A stretch of DNA of 18,285 nt from Spirochaetia bacterium (GTDB lineage: Bacteria; Spirochaetota; Spirochaetia; Treponematales; Breznakiellaceae). Where the stretch lies: the NCBI GenBank assembly GCA_026002045.1, contig BOAV01000046.1, positions 1 through 18,285 on the forward strand, read 5' to 3'. Below, in pieces: positions 6,979 through 14,915 of this stretch. Below the pieces are notes generated by a model. It searched no databases and was not told where the DNA came from. It saw only the letters and a program-made list of their open reading frames with translations. How positions within the stretch are numbered: position 1 is the first letter of the stretch; the number at the start of each line of letters is the position of its first letter. The translations under genes were made by a program, and so were the position numbers.

Positions 6979-8352
6979 CTACTCTTTCCTGACCACCCGT
7001 GCAGCATCGGCTTTGAAACCGTTCAGGGTTGCACTGTCCACGTTCTTTTTGAGCGCAGCGTTATACCGGGTATCAAGTTCCTGGAGAACCGCAGCCGCAT
7101 CGGTGGGCCGGGAGAAGAGCCTGATAAGGGCATCCCGGTATACCAGCCCTTCTACGGCAGTTTCCGTATCGGGGGAAGGAAGAAGGATGATCTTCTGGGG
7201 AACATCGGCGAATTCCGCAAAGCCCCTGGCGGTGGGCGCTTTTTTCGCAAGCGCAACCGCCTCGGACCGGAAGGGAATATAAAGCCCCGCCTCGTACATT
7301 TCTGCCATATTCTCATCGCTGTAGAAAAAATTGAGAACCTCCATGGTTTTTTCAGGGTTCTTTTTCGCAGTGGTGCTGACCGCCAAAAGGTTGGTCGCCG
7401 ATACGATAGCCTTATAGGGCGCGCCGGAAGCGGTAAATGCCGGTACATCGATAACCACCCAGTTAAAGTTGGCGGGGAATTGATCGGTATAAACCCCCAC
7501 ATCAAAACTGGCGCCGGGGATCATGGCCACACGGCCGGCGGCAAATTGGGCACGCATCTGATCCGCATCCAGATTCTCATAGCCGGGGAATACGCTGCGG
7601 TCGTTGATCATCCCCACAACAGAGGAGACCCAGGGCAGATGGGCTGAAAAATTGTACTGGAGTTTTTCATTGTCAAACACCGCAAGCCCCGTATTAGCGC
7701 CGTTGGGGAACAGGAAATAGGTCGTGATAGTCCAGGGGCTCTGGAGGCCGAGGACGAAGCCATAATACTGACCGGCTCCTTTGGTGGTTATGGTCTTGGC
7801 GGCCTGCCGGACTTCTTCCCAGGTTGTGGGCAGCTTGGTTATTCCCGCGGCGTCAAAAAGATCCTTGTTAATGACAAATTTGTAAGTGGTCACATTGTAG
7901 GGAAGGGTATACGCCTTACCGTTCCAGGTGTGCAGATTCGGAATTAACTGGCCCTTGTACTTGTCCACCAGCGCCTGACCGCCGGGAAGATCCGACAGGG
8001 GAAGCACAACTTCGGCTCCTACATAATTGGTAAACACCTTGCCGTCCTGCCGGAAAAGCTCAGGCGCTTCCCCTGCCTTGAGGGCAATGTCAATGGCCTC
8101 GGCAAAGTTCGTACCGTAAACGGTATACTCGATCTCGATACCCTTGGCCTTTCCCTCACCCGCGTTAAACCGGGCAACCTGGGCGTCCCGCACTGTCTTT
8201 TCGGATGCATTGTCAGACCAGACCCGGATCTTGGTAACGCCGGAACCGGCGCTTCCCCCGGATGACTTGTCACCGCCGCCCCCCGCAAAAAGGGAGGTTC
8301 CCCACACCAGAACACTAACCGCAAGCAAAAGCAAACATACGCGCTTTTTCAT
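6979..8352 (-). CDS. extracellular solute-binding protein, family 1 (CUT1 sugar ABC transporter), 457 aa
   Basis: It captures the sugar or oligosaccharide in the periplasm and delivers it to the two permeases encoded just upstream. Residues 1-23 are a Sec signal peptide (MKKR, hydrophobic core, cleavage after SLFA), and the mature start is Gly-rich. There is no lipobox cysteine. The mature part begins with the usual KIRVWSDNASEKTVRDAQVARFN and has WNGKAYTLPYNV and TWEEVRQAAKTI, as in MalE/UgpB-type proteins. Length is normal for the family. The ATG has AAGGAG upstream. It follows the MalG-type gene by 23 bases and precedes the xylanase by 18. Transport substrate is inferred to be xylan-derived from the neighbouring xylanase, not from the protein itself. 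Confidence 0.93.
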   Translation of the reverse strand: MKKRVCLLLLAVSVLVWGTSLFAGGGGDKSSGGSAGSGVTKIRVWSDNASEKTVRDAQVARFNAGEGKAKGIEIEYTVYGTNFAEAIDIALKAGEAPELFRQDGKVFTNYVGAEVVLPLSDLPGGQALVDKYKGQLIPNLHTWNGKAYTLPYNVTTYKFVINKDLFDAAGITKLPTTWEEVRQAAKTITTKGAGQYYGFVLGLQSPWTITTYFLFPNGANTGLAVFDNEKLQYNFSAHLPWVSSVVGMINDRSVFPGYENLDADQMRAQFAAGRVAMIPGASFDVGVYTDQFPANFNWVVIDVPAFTASGAPYKAIVSATNLLAVSTTAKKNPEKTMEVLNFFYSDENMAEMYEAGLYIPFRSEAVALAKKAPTARGFAEFADVPQKIILLPSPDTETAVEGLVYRDALIRLFSRPTDAAAVLQELDTRYNAALKKNVDSATLNGFKADAARVVRKE

Positions 8353-8375
8353 TCTCTAACTCCTTATGAAAAAAT

Positions 8376-9239
8376 TTATCCTTTCACCGAACCGCTGGTT
8401 AAGCCGTCGATAAAATACCGGTTAAAAATAATGTAGATAACGATCATGGGGATCACGGAAATAGCCGTCCCCGCAAGCATCAGATTCCAGGACGAAGCCG
8501 CCTCCCCTGAGCTTTTCAGGTTTATTACCCCAACCACCAATGGCATACGCTTGGGATTTGAAAGGGTAAATACCATGGGCAAAAGATAATCGTTCCAGGC
8601 GTTGCGGAAAGTAAGAATACCCACGGTGGCAACCACGGGCGTACACAGAGGGGCAATAACATGACGGAATATCTGGAAGAAGGAACAACCGTCAACCTTT
8701 GCCGCCTCGTCAATTTCCCGCGGGATGGATTCTATATATCCACGGGCGATAAAAACATTGGTGGTGTTTACCGCAAAAATCCTGATGATGATTACCCCCC
8801 AAAGGGACCGGTTCAGGCTTACCACCTTTGCTATCATCAGCAGAGGATAGAGGGTCAGGCTTCCCAGAGAAACAAACATGGAGCTTAACAGCATATAATA
8901 CATAAACTGCTTGCCCCGGAACTGCCCCCGCGCAAAAACATAACCGCACACCACACTGGTAACAATGACCCCGCCGACAATAAACACCGACATGAACACA
9001 CTGTTGTAGGTATACTGTTTAAAATTAGCCAGCTTCCATGCCTGTACATAATTGTCAACAACAAATTGAGAAGGGATAACCCGGTTCCCGGCGGTTAATA
9101 ATTCCTTGTTGCTTTTAAAGGAAGCCATAAAGGTATAAAACACCGGAAACATACTAAATATAAAAACAACGATGAGTACGGCGTAAATAAGCCCGGAAGT
9201 GGCGTTTTTTTGAATCCTTGCGCTGCCCGATATGGTCAT
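8376..9239 (-). CDS. CUT1 sugar ABC transporter permease, MalG type, 287 aa
   Basis: Inner-membrane subunit of the sugar importer. About six membrane segments are visible, starting with LIYAVLIVVFIFSMFPVFYT. The conserved cytoplasmic EAA loop is present as PREIDEAAKVDGCSFFQIFRHVIAP, and the protein ends with the MalG-like FNRYFIDGLTSGSVKG. A GTG start at 9248 directly abutting the upstream stop codon is possible. I prefer the ATG at 9239, because the bases AGGTGA that contain the GTG then serve as its ribosome site. Translation is probably coupled to the MalF-type gene, which ends at 9249. Confidence 0.92.
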   Translation of the reverse strand: MTISGSARIQKNATSGLIYAVLIVVFIFSMFPVFYTFMASFKSNKELLTAGNRVIPSQFVVDNYVQAWKLANFKQYTYNSVFMSVFIVGGVIVTSVVCGYVFARGQFRGKQFMYYMLLSSMFVSLGSLTLYPLLMIAKVVSLNRSLWGVIIIRIFAVNTTNVFIARGYIESIPREIDEAAKVDGCSFFQIFRHVIAPLCTPVVATVGILTFRNAWNDYLLPMVFTLSNPKRMPLVVGVINLKSSGEAASSWNLMLAGTAISVIPMIVIYIIFNRYFIDGLTSGSVKG

Positions 9240-9248
9240 TTTTTTCAC

Positions 9249-10160
9249 CTACTCTTTTAACCGTTCAGTGGTTTTAAGATATATCATGGACACACCGGCC
9301 AGGATCAGGCCGGTAATCACCGACAAAGAGGATGCGTAACCGATTTCCACGGTTCTGCCCGCACTGCCAAAGAAAAATTTAAACACATAGGTCATCACCA
9401 CTTCGGTGCTGCCCGCAGGCTGCCCGTTGGTACTCGCCAAAATAAGATCCGCCATTTTCAAACTGCCCACAATCGCCATGAGCAGAATGATCTGGAACAT
9501 GGACCCTATCATCGGCAGGGTGATGCGCCAGAATTTCCGCCAGGGGGATGCGCCGTCAAGATCGGCGCATTCGTATAATTCCACGGGGATACGCTGGAGG
9601 GCAACCAGAAAAAAGATCATGTTCACCCCCACATTCTGCCACACCGATGCGATCCCCAAAACGGTGAGGGCGGTCCATTTATTCCCGAACCAGTTGATAT
9701 TGGTTTTAATCAGGTGCAGGTCACGGAGCATACCGTTTATCACCCCATCAAATGCGGCGAACATCAGGGAAAACACCAAACCTACGATAGCGGTACTGAT
9801 GATGGCCGGTAAAAACAGGGTCACCCTGAAAAAGCCGGTGCCCCGGAGATTTTTGTTCAGGAGTACCGCAAGCAAAAGTGCCAGGGGAATTTCCACCGCC
9901 AGTTTGCCAAAGGTGAGTATAAAAGTATTTCCGATGGATTTCCAGAAATCAATGTCGCGGGTAAAAAGGCGGATAAAATTATCCATCCCGATAAACCGGG
10001 CCCGGAAGCCATTGTAATTAAAAAAGGCAAACCGGAGGATATAAATAATCGGCACATAGGTAAACAGGACGAACCCAATCATCATGGGAAAAATCATCAT
10101 GATTGCCTGACGAGCGTCCTTGCGGTTAGCCACTTGCAATGAAAGCTGTTTTTGCATCAT
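9249..10160 (-). CDS. CUT1 sugar ABC transporter permease, MalF type, 303 aa
   Basis: Partner permease of the importer and first gene of the transporter-xylanase transcript. Six or so membrane segments are visible, the first being MMIFPMMIGFVLFTYVPIIYIL. The EAA loop reads YECADLDGASPWRKFWRITLP, with the family's Gly and Ile-x-Leu-Pro in place. The protein lacks the long periplasmic insertion of enteric MalF and is typical in length for Gram-positive and spirochaete CUT1 permeases. The first of two adjacent ATGs has GAGG seven bases before it. Two promoters and an operator-like palindrome lie directly upstream. No ATPase gene is nearby, so a shared multi-sugar ATPase is expected elsewhere. 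Confidence 0.92.
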   Translation of the reverse strand: MMQKQLSLQVANRKDARQAIMMIFPMMIGFVLFTYVPIIYILRFAFFNYNGFRARFIGMDNFIRLFTRDIDFWKSIGNTFILTFGKLAVEIPLALLLAVLLNKNLRGTGFFRVTLFLPAIISTAIVGLVFSLMFAAFDGVINGMLRDLHLIKTNINWFGNKWTALTVLGIASVWQNVGVNMIFFLVALQRIPVELYECADLDGASPWRKFWRITLPMIGSMFQIILLMAIVGSLKMADLILASTNGQPAGSTEVVMTYVFKFFFGSAGRTVEIGYASSLSVITGLILAGVSMIYLKTTERLKE

Positions 10161-10187
10161 CCTTCTACCTCGGCTCCTTCATGCCCT

Positions 10188-10217
10188 ATTGTAAACCCGG
10201 CATTTTTAATCTGTCAA
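10188..10217 (-). promoter_or_regulatory. sigma-70 type promoter P2 for the sugar transporter operon
   Basis: On the minus strand TTGACA (10212-10217, perfect -35), an 18-base spacer and TACAAT (10188-10193, one change from the -10 consensus). The expected start of transcription is near 10181, giving a leader of about 20 bases that holds the ribosome site of the MalF-type gene. Confidence 0.7.
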
Positions 10218-10247
10218 GAAAAATATACTACCATGCCAGGAAATCAT

Positions 10248-10274
10248 ATCTAATTCCAATATTTGGAATTAGAT
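10248..10274. promoter_or_regulatory. 27-bp perfect inverted repeat, probable operator
   Basis: Arms ATCTAATTCCAA (10248-10259) and TTGGAATTAGAT (10263-10274) are perfectly complementary around TAT. The site begins about 7 bases after the -10 box of P1, covering +1 to +27 of that promoter, and lies about 31 bases upstream of the -35 of P2. It has no T run, so it is not a normal terminator. The shape fits a dimeric repressor binding over the P1 start. The regulator is not encoded in the window. Confidence 0.7.
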
Positions 10275-10281
10275 TTTACTA

Positions 10282-10310
10282 ATCATAAATCTTTTTTCCG
10301 GTCCTGTCAA
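10282..10310 (-). promoter_or_regulatory. sigma-70 type promoter P1 for the sugar transporter operon
   Basis: TTGACA (10305-10310), a 17-base spacer and TATGAT (10282-10287) on the minus strand. The -35 starts 17 bases after the stop codon of the preceding oxidoreductase gene. Both promoters carry the same TTTCTTGACAG around the -35, as if one arose by copying the other. Confidence 0.7.
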
Positions 10311-10327
10311 GAAATACCTGACCATAT

Positions 10328-11710
10328 TTATTTATAGGGCGCTTCCGCATCAAACCATACATTACCCAATTTAAGGGCGTCGTAGAGTTTTGCATAGGGC
10401 AGATCCCGGATTCCCCCCAGACCGTTTTTTGCACAGAGGGCCGCTGCGGTTCCCGAAGCCTGTCCCATGGCCATGCAGGAAACCGTATTCCGGGTGGACA
10501 TGTGGGCTTCATGATCACTGGTGATCATCATGCCGATGGCAAAAAGATTATCCAGTCCCTTGACCAGCATGGTCCGATAGGGCAAGCCATAGGTCTTGCC
10601 GCCCTTTATCTGTATCCGGGGCGCGGAATCGTGGAAGCCGTAGGAAAAGACCTCGTCAGGATAATGGGTGCAGTTCAGGATTTCATCCAGGGGAATATCG
10701 TAATCACATTCAATACAGCGGGCCCGCCGTATGGTGATGGTGGAAGCGGTCCGGGCGATAAAGGCCTTGTCCGCTCCGGGGATGGTACTGCGCAGTAATT
10801 CTAACGCAGCCTGCTGCCGGCGGCGCAATTCATATTCCGCTTCCGCCAGGGCATCCCGGTTTGAGGGGGAAACGGCCATTTTAAAATTTACCTTGATAAA
10901 CATAAAATAGTTATCGTGCAGAGTAGTGGTAACTCCGCTCATTCCCAAAGCCTTTACCGCCTCGCCGAGTTTGGGGTCTATCTTTTCCCAGGAACCGTCC
11001 ACCCGGATAATCTGATTCGTCCGTCCGCTCCGGGGGCCGCGGGCGTATTCAAAAAGCACGCCCTTGTCTTTCAGAAAATCGTAGTATTTATCAATGTCGA
11101 CGCCGCCCACACCCATACTGTTTACCACGGGATAATCGTTGGGCTCGGAAAATTTTGCCCCCGCGCGGGCGGAAATATCGCCATAGCCTGTGGCGTCAAT
11201 AAAGACCTTGCCCAATACCGCTTCGCTGCCCTGATGGCTTTCGGTAACAATGCCGGTAATTCTGCCGCCTTCTTTAATGACATCCGCCGCATGGGTATTG
11301 AGCAGCACCTGTACTCCCGCTTCCCGCAGCATTTCCAGGGCAATGAACTTGTAGATTTCCACATCCACACAAAGGGTGTCCGAATCGTATTCAGGACGCA
11401 TCTGGGTCTCATTATGCCCGGAGCAGCCCCCGGCCCGGAAAAGCCGCTGGATAAATTCTTCGGGGATGCCCCTGATGACCATCCGCTTTTCCACATTGAA
11501 GGGTTTCCAGAGATTATAAAAACTGTGGAGCCCGCAGCCCCCTTCCGCCGCAATGCCCCCCACATAGCCCTTGCTTTCGATCAGCGCAGTCTTGGCGCCG
11601 CCCCGTGCCGCCGCTATTGCGGCAAATACTCCGCCGGTCCCTCCGCCCGCAACAACCACTTCATACTGCCGCGCGGGAATTTTCTGTTCAGGTCTTACAA
11701 CAAAATCCAT
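10328..11710 (-). CDS. FAD-dependent oxidoreductase (FAD_oxidored, PF12831-like), 460 aa, paralogue 1
   Basis: It is predicted to oxidise or reduce a small molecule with bound FAD in the cytoplasm; the substrate is unknown. The Rossmann dinucleotide motif is AGGGTGG (21-27) in EVVVAGGGTGGVFAAIAAAR, followed by the ribose-binding acidic residue in ALIESKGYVGG. The second FAD contact FIDATGYGDISARAG is present. A conserved block near the C-terminus, AHMSTRNTVSCMAMGQASG, is shared with the next gene's product. No signal peptide is seen. Such flavoproteins are often found in carbohydrate-degradation loci of spirochaetes and Planctomycetes without a proven reaction. The ATG has GGGAGA upstream and follows its paralogue by 26 bases. 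It is the last gene before the P1/P2 promoters. Confidence 0.88.
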   Translation of the reverse strand: MDFVVRPEQKIPARQYEVVVAGGGTGGVFAAIAAARGGAKTALIESKGYVGGIAAEGGCGLHSFYNLWKPFNVEKRMVIRGIPEEFIQRLFRAGGCSGHNETQMRPEYDSDTLCVDVEIYKFIALEMLREAGVQVLLNTHAADVIKEGGRITGIVTESHQGSEAVLGKVFIDATGYGDISARAGAKFSEPNDYPVVNSMGVGGVDIDKYYDFLKDKGVLFEYARGPRSGRTNQIIRVDGSWEKIDPKLGEAVKALGMSGVTTTLHDNYFMFIKVNFKMAVSPSNRDALAEAEYELRRRQQAALELLRSTIPGADKAFIARTASTITIRRARCIECDYDIPLDEILNCTHYPDEVFSYGFHDSAPRIQIKGGKTYGLPYRTMLVKGLDNLFAIGMMITSDHEAHMSTRNTVSCMAMGQASGTAAALCAKNGLGGIRDLPYAKLYDALKLGNVWFDAEAPYK

Positions 11711-11736
11711 AATTAATCTCCCTTTTTCATTACCGA

Positions 11737-13110
11737 TCAGTCAAGAAAAACATCCTGTTTCCGCAGCACATCCCGCAGCTGCTTCACATCCAGATCGCGG
11801 ACGGTTTTTCCCGCCTTGGCGGCAAGGGCGGCGGCGGTTCCCACGGCCTGGCCCTGGGCCATGCAGGAAACCGTATTACGGGTGGACATGTGGGCTTCCC
11901 AGGTACTGGTGATAAGCCGTCCGGCTACCAATAGGCCCTCAACCCCGTTGGGGATAAAGGCCCGGTAGGGAATGCCGTAATAGCCGCCGTTTTTTATCAT
12001 GATCTTCGGCGCGCTGTCATGGAAACCATAGAGCATCACCTCGTCATCAAAGCGCCGGCAGTTCACGATTTCATCCAGGCTCATGTCGTGGCCGCATTCA
12101 ATCACACGGGTATAGCGTATGCCGATGCAGACCGGGGTCCAGCTGATATAGGCGTTTTCAAAACCCGGAATATGTTCTTTGAGCATTTTGGCAAGGATCA
12201 TTACCTGTTTACGCAGGGTGATCTCCGCCTTTGAAAGGGTCTCCGTGTCGGTGGCGTCCACATTCGGGATTGAAGTGCCGTTGATGTAGTTGTAATTGTT
12301 CTCGTGCAGGGATGCGCCCAGAGGCCCCCAGATGCCGGTCTTGTCCATGTACTCTTTGAAGAGGGGGATCTTCCGCAGTTCAAAACCCAGGCGGATAATA
12401 TCATCGATCTTGCTGCCCTTGTCGGCATGGATGATCTGGTTGACCATGTCCTTCTCTTCCAGAAACCTGACCAGCCGGGGCATGTCCACATTGGTCATTC
12501 CGAAGGGCATACCCACCTTGGTAGTGGCATGCTGTTTGATAAACTTCGCCCCCGCTTTTGCGGCAACATCGCCGTCCCCGGTGGTATCGATCACCGTGTG
12601 GGCCAGGATGGCTTCCCTCCCCGACTTGCCTTCGATGATGACCCCCTTAACCTTGCTGCCCTCCCGGACCGTTTCCACCGCCATCACGTGGAGCAGAACC
12701 CGCACCCCCGCTTCTTCCATCATGTCAAAGATGACGCCCTTAAAAATTTCCCAATCGATCAGGGTGATAACCGAATCGTAACTGCCGCCCTTATCCTGCT
12801 CAAGATGGCCCGGGGAGCCGCCCGCCGCCACCAGCCGGTCAACGATCTCCTGGGGGATGCCCCGGACCACCTGCACCTTTTTGACCCCCGGAAACGCCTT
12901 ATACACATTAAAAAAACTGTGCAGGGGCCCTGCGCCGTTGAGCATGGAGCCGCCCAGAAATCCGTAGCGGTCGATCAAAATAGTTTTTGCCCCATTCCGC
13001 GCCGCAGCCAAAGCCGCCACAATACCCGCGGTACCGCCGCCCGCCACCAGTACGTCACATTCGTATCCGACCGGTGTTTTTAATGTCTCTTCGATAAATT
13101 GCGCATTCAT
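11737..13110 (-). CDS. FAD-dependent oxidoreductase (FAD_oxidored, PF12831-like), 457 aa, paralogue 2
   Basis: Same family and layout as its neighbour: AGGGTAG (23-29) in DVLVAGGGTAGIVAALAAAR, then ILIDRYGFLGG, VIDTTGDGDVAAKAG, and the near-identical C-terminal block AHMSTRNTVSCMAQGQAVG. Both share PLHSF/GLHSF and the RGIP motif in the first third and a conserved FHDSAP near residue 370. The middle differs enough to suggest separate substrates or a heteromeric enzyme rather than a recent duplication. AAGGAAGG precedes the ATG. It lies 44 bases behind the epimerase-like gene, in one transcript with the reductase and lactonase. The reaction is unknown; oxidation of a sugar or sugar acid is an inference from context. 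Confidence 0.88.
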   Translation of the reverse strand: MNAQFIEETLKTPVGYECDVLVAGGGTAGIVAALAAARNGAKTILIDRYGFLGGSMLNGAGPLHSFFNVYKAFPGVKKVQVVRGIPQEIVDRLVAAGGSPGHLEQDKGGSYDSVITLIDWEIFKGVIFDMMEEAGVRVLLHVMAVETVREGSKVKGVIIEGKSGREAILAHTVIDTTGDGDVAAKAGAKFIKQHATTKVGMPFGMTNVDMPRLVRFLEEKDMVNQIIHADKGSKIDDIIRLGFELRKIPLFKEYMDKTGIWGPLGASLHENNYNYINGTSIPNVDATDTETLSKAEITLRKQVMILAKMLKEHIPGFENAYISWTPVCIGIRYTRVIECGHDMSLDEIVNCRRFDDEVMLYGFHDSAPKIMIKNGGYYGIPYRAFIPNGVEGLLVAGRLITSTWEAHMSTRNTVSCMAQGQAVGTAAALAAKAGKTVRDLDVKQLRDVLRKQDVFLD

Positions 13111-13154
13111 TTTCAGCCTTCCTTTTTATTAGTAAAAAAATAGTAATACTACTT

Positions 13155-14033
13155 TTAACGCAGGGGCCTTACCGAATGGGTACAAACATAAACTTCGCCG
13201 GGTTTTATATGCAGCGTTCCCGGTTTATGCACCCAGTCCCCGTCAATCTCTTTACAAGGCAGGGAACTTATGGAACCAAAAAAAGGTTCGATTGCAAGGA
13301 AAGGGGAATCCGGCTGGGTCCAAAACTGAAGATGATTCGCTCCCCCCAGATTGATCCTGATGCCCCGGCCATTCTTGTCATTTTTTAAACAGATTTCCTG
13401 CGAATTATAATTGCTGAAACAAAAACAGCCCTTGGTAAACATGCGGTAATCCAGCCTGATCTGTTTTCCATCGGCGCTGAAACATTTTTCGATTTCGCTC
13501 ATGGGGCCGTAGGTTTTTACGATGTTAGTAATACTCTCAGGCCTTTCAAATTCGATGCGGTAATCCTCAAAACAGGTTCCCTCTCCGATGGGGCAGTTAT
13601 AACGCGGATGGCCCCCTACGGAAAAAAAGAGTTCCCGTGTATCCCGGTTTTCTACCCGGTATTCGGTTTTGAGGGATTCCCCTTCAACATAATAGGTTAA
13701 ACGAAAGTTGAAATGCCGGGGATAGAGCCGGTAAGTCTCTTCGTCATCGGTAAGTTCATAACTGATGCGGGTTTCAGTTTTTTCAAAAACGGTAAATTCC
13801 CGGTCCTGGGCAAAACCGTGCATGGGCATGGCGTATTCCTTACCGTCCAGCATATATTTACCATCCGGCAGATAGCCCAGCAGGGGAAAGCACAGGGCGG
13901 TCCCCAGTTTTTTCAGATCCGCAGGCCGCCAAAAGTAGTTTACGTCTTCATCGTTAAAACGTAATTCCCAAGGCTCAACATTGAAACTATCGGAGGTAAA
14001 ACTTATCTTTTCGTTCTTGATTGTGTGTTTCAT
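13155..14033 (-). CDS. aldose 1-epimerase family protein (LacX-like mutarotase), 292 aa
   Basis: It would interconvert alpha and beta anomers of a free sugar in the cytoplasm. Family signs are His72 in MPMHGFAQDREF, the catalytic-type His142 in VGGHPRYNCP (139-148), and the general-base-type Glu249 in LAIEPFFG (247-253). Length is normal for the LacX-like branch. The ATG directly abuts the stop codon of the lactonase gene (TAAATG), so translation is probably coupled. A mutarotase next to a lactonase and reductases suggests it supplies the anomer needed for oxidation at C1; this role is inferred. Confidence 0.88.
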   Translation of the reverse strand: MKHTIKNEKISFTSDSFNVEPWELRFNDEDVNYFWRPADLKKLGTALCFPLLGYLPDGKYMLDGKEYAMPMHGFAQDREFTVFEKTETRISYELTDDEETYRLYPRHFNFRLTYYVEGESLKTEYRVENRDTRELFFSVGGHPRYNCPIGEGTCFEDYRIEFERPESITNIVKTYGPMSEIEKCFSADGKQIRLDYRMFTKGCFCFSNYNSQEICLKNDKNGRGIRINLGGANHLQFWTQPDSPFLAIEPFFGSISSLPCKEIDGDWVHKPGTLHIKPGEVYVCTHSVRPLR

Positions 14034-14915
14034 TTACGTACCTTTTCTATAGGGAACTATTCCGGGAATTCCAAGGGGCAGCGCATAGACCGATTTGCTG
14101 GCGGTAATAAAAAGTGTTTTGGAATCCCTTCCCCCGAAACAAAAATTGCCGACCTGTTCCGAAACATACAGTATCGCTGCGGGGGATCCGTCAGGGGCGA
14201 TCACCCAAATTCCGCCGGGGCCTGTTACGTAGACATTCCCTTCGGTATCGACCTTCATGCCGTCCACCACGCCGGGACCATAGGCCGGGTCCACCACTGC
14301 AAAAACGCCGGTTTTGGACACGGACCCGTCTTTCCCCATGGCGAAGGCAATGATCTGCTGTTTGTCGGAATCGTTTACGTAGAGGATCGATTCATCAGGA
14401 GAAAAGGCAATCCCGTTGGGACGGCTAAAACTGTCGTCAATGAGACGGGTTTCCCCGCCGGGAGTGAGGGCAAAAATTCCGTTAAACCCAATCACCTTTG
14501 GTCCGCCCATCATGGCCGAATAGGGATCGGTAAAGAAGATGTCCCCATTCCGGGCAACCACCACATCGTTGGGACTGTTGAGCTGCCTGCCCTCAAAGGT
14601 TCCCGTGATAAGAACGCTTTTTTCGCTGTCCGCATAGGCGATGCCATGGGCGGAGGACTCGGCGGCCACGATGCGGCCATCGGCGTCCATGGATAAACCG
14701 ATGGCCCGGTTTGCGTGATCCCGGTAAAGGGTCTGCCCGTCCTTTTCAGTCCATTTAAGGATGAGGTGATCCTGGAAATCGGTAAAATAAAGACAGTCCG
14801 CCTTGATATCCCAAACCGGCCCTTCGGTAAAACGGAACCCCGAAGTTAACTGCCGCAGTTCACCGCCTGAAAAAATGCGGTCCGCAAGGGGAGAAAACTT
14901 TTTGATTAATTCCAT
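14034..14915 (-). CDS. SMP-30/gluconolactonase/LRE family lactonase, 293 aa
   Basis: Six-bladed propeller metalloenzyme that opens sugar lactones to sugar acids. Metal ligands of the family can be placed: Glu31 in FTEGPVW, Asn167 in SRPNGIAFS, and Asp218 in GVVDGMKVD. Substrate-side motifs NSPNDVVV (113-120) and FFTDPYSAM (127-135) are also present. No signal peptide is seen. The ATG overlaps the last 10 bases of the aldo/keto reductase gene, with GAGG eight bases before it, so the two are coupled. This is strong context for reductase/dehydrogenase and lactonase acting in sequence. The exact lactone is not readable from sequence. Confidence 0.92.
   Translation of the reverse strand: MELIKKFSPLADRIFSGGELRQLTSGFRFTEGPVWDIKADCLYFTDFQDHLILKWTEKDGQTLYRDHANRAIGLSMDADGRIVAAESSAHGIAYADSEKSVLITGTFEGRQLNSPNDVVVARNGDIFFTDPYSAMMGGPKVIGFNGIFALTPGGETRLIDDSFSRPNGIAFSPDESILYVNDSDKQQIIAFAMGKDGSVSKTGVFAVVDPAYGPGVVDGMKVDTEGNVYVTGPGGIWVIAPDGSPAAILYVSEQVGNFCFGGRDSKTLFITASKSVYALPLGIPGIVPYRKGT

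Noticed and set aside
6937..7647. A 236-codon plus-strand frame opposite the binding-protein gene
   Set aside because: Antisense to a clear family 1 solute-binding protein; it has no domain and no ribosome site.
10248..10274. The 27-bp palindrome as an intrinsic terminator of the oxidoreductase transcript
   Set aside because: No T run follows on either strand, and the AT-rich stem and its position over the predicted P1 start fit an operator better.
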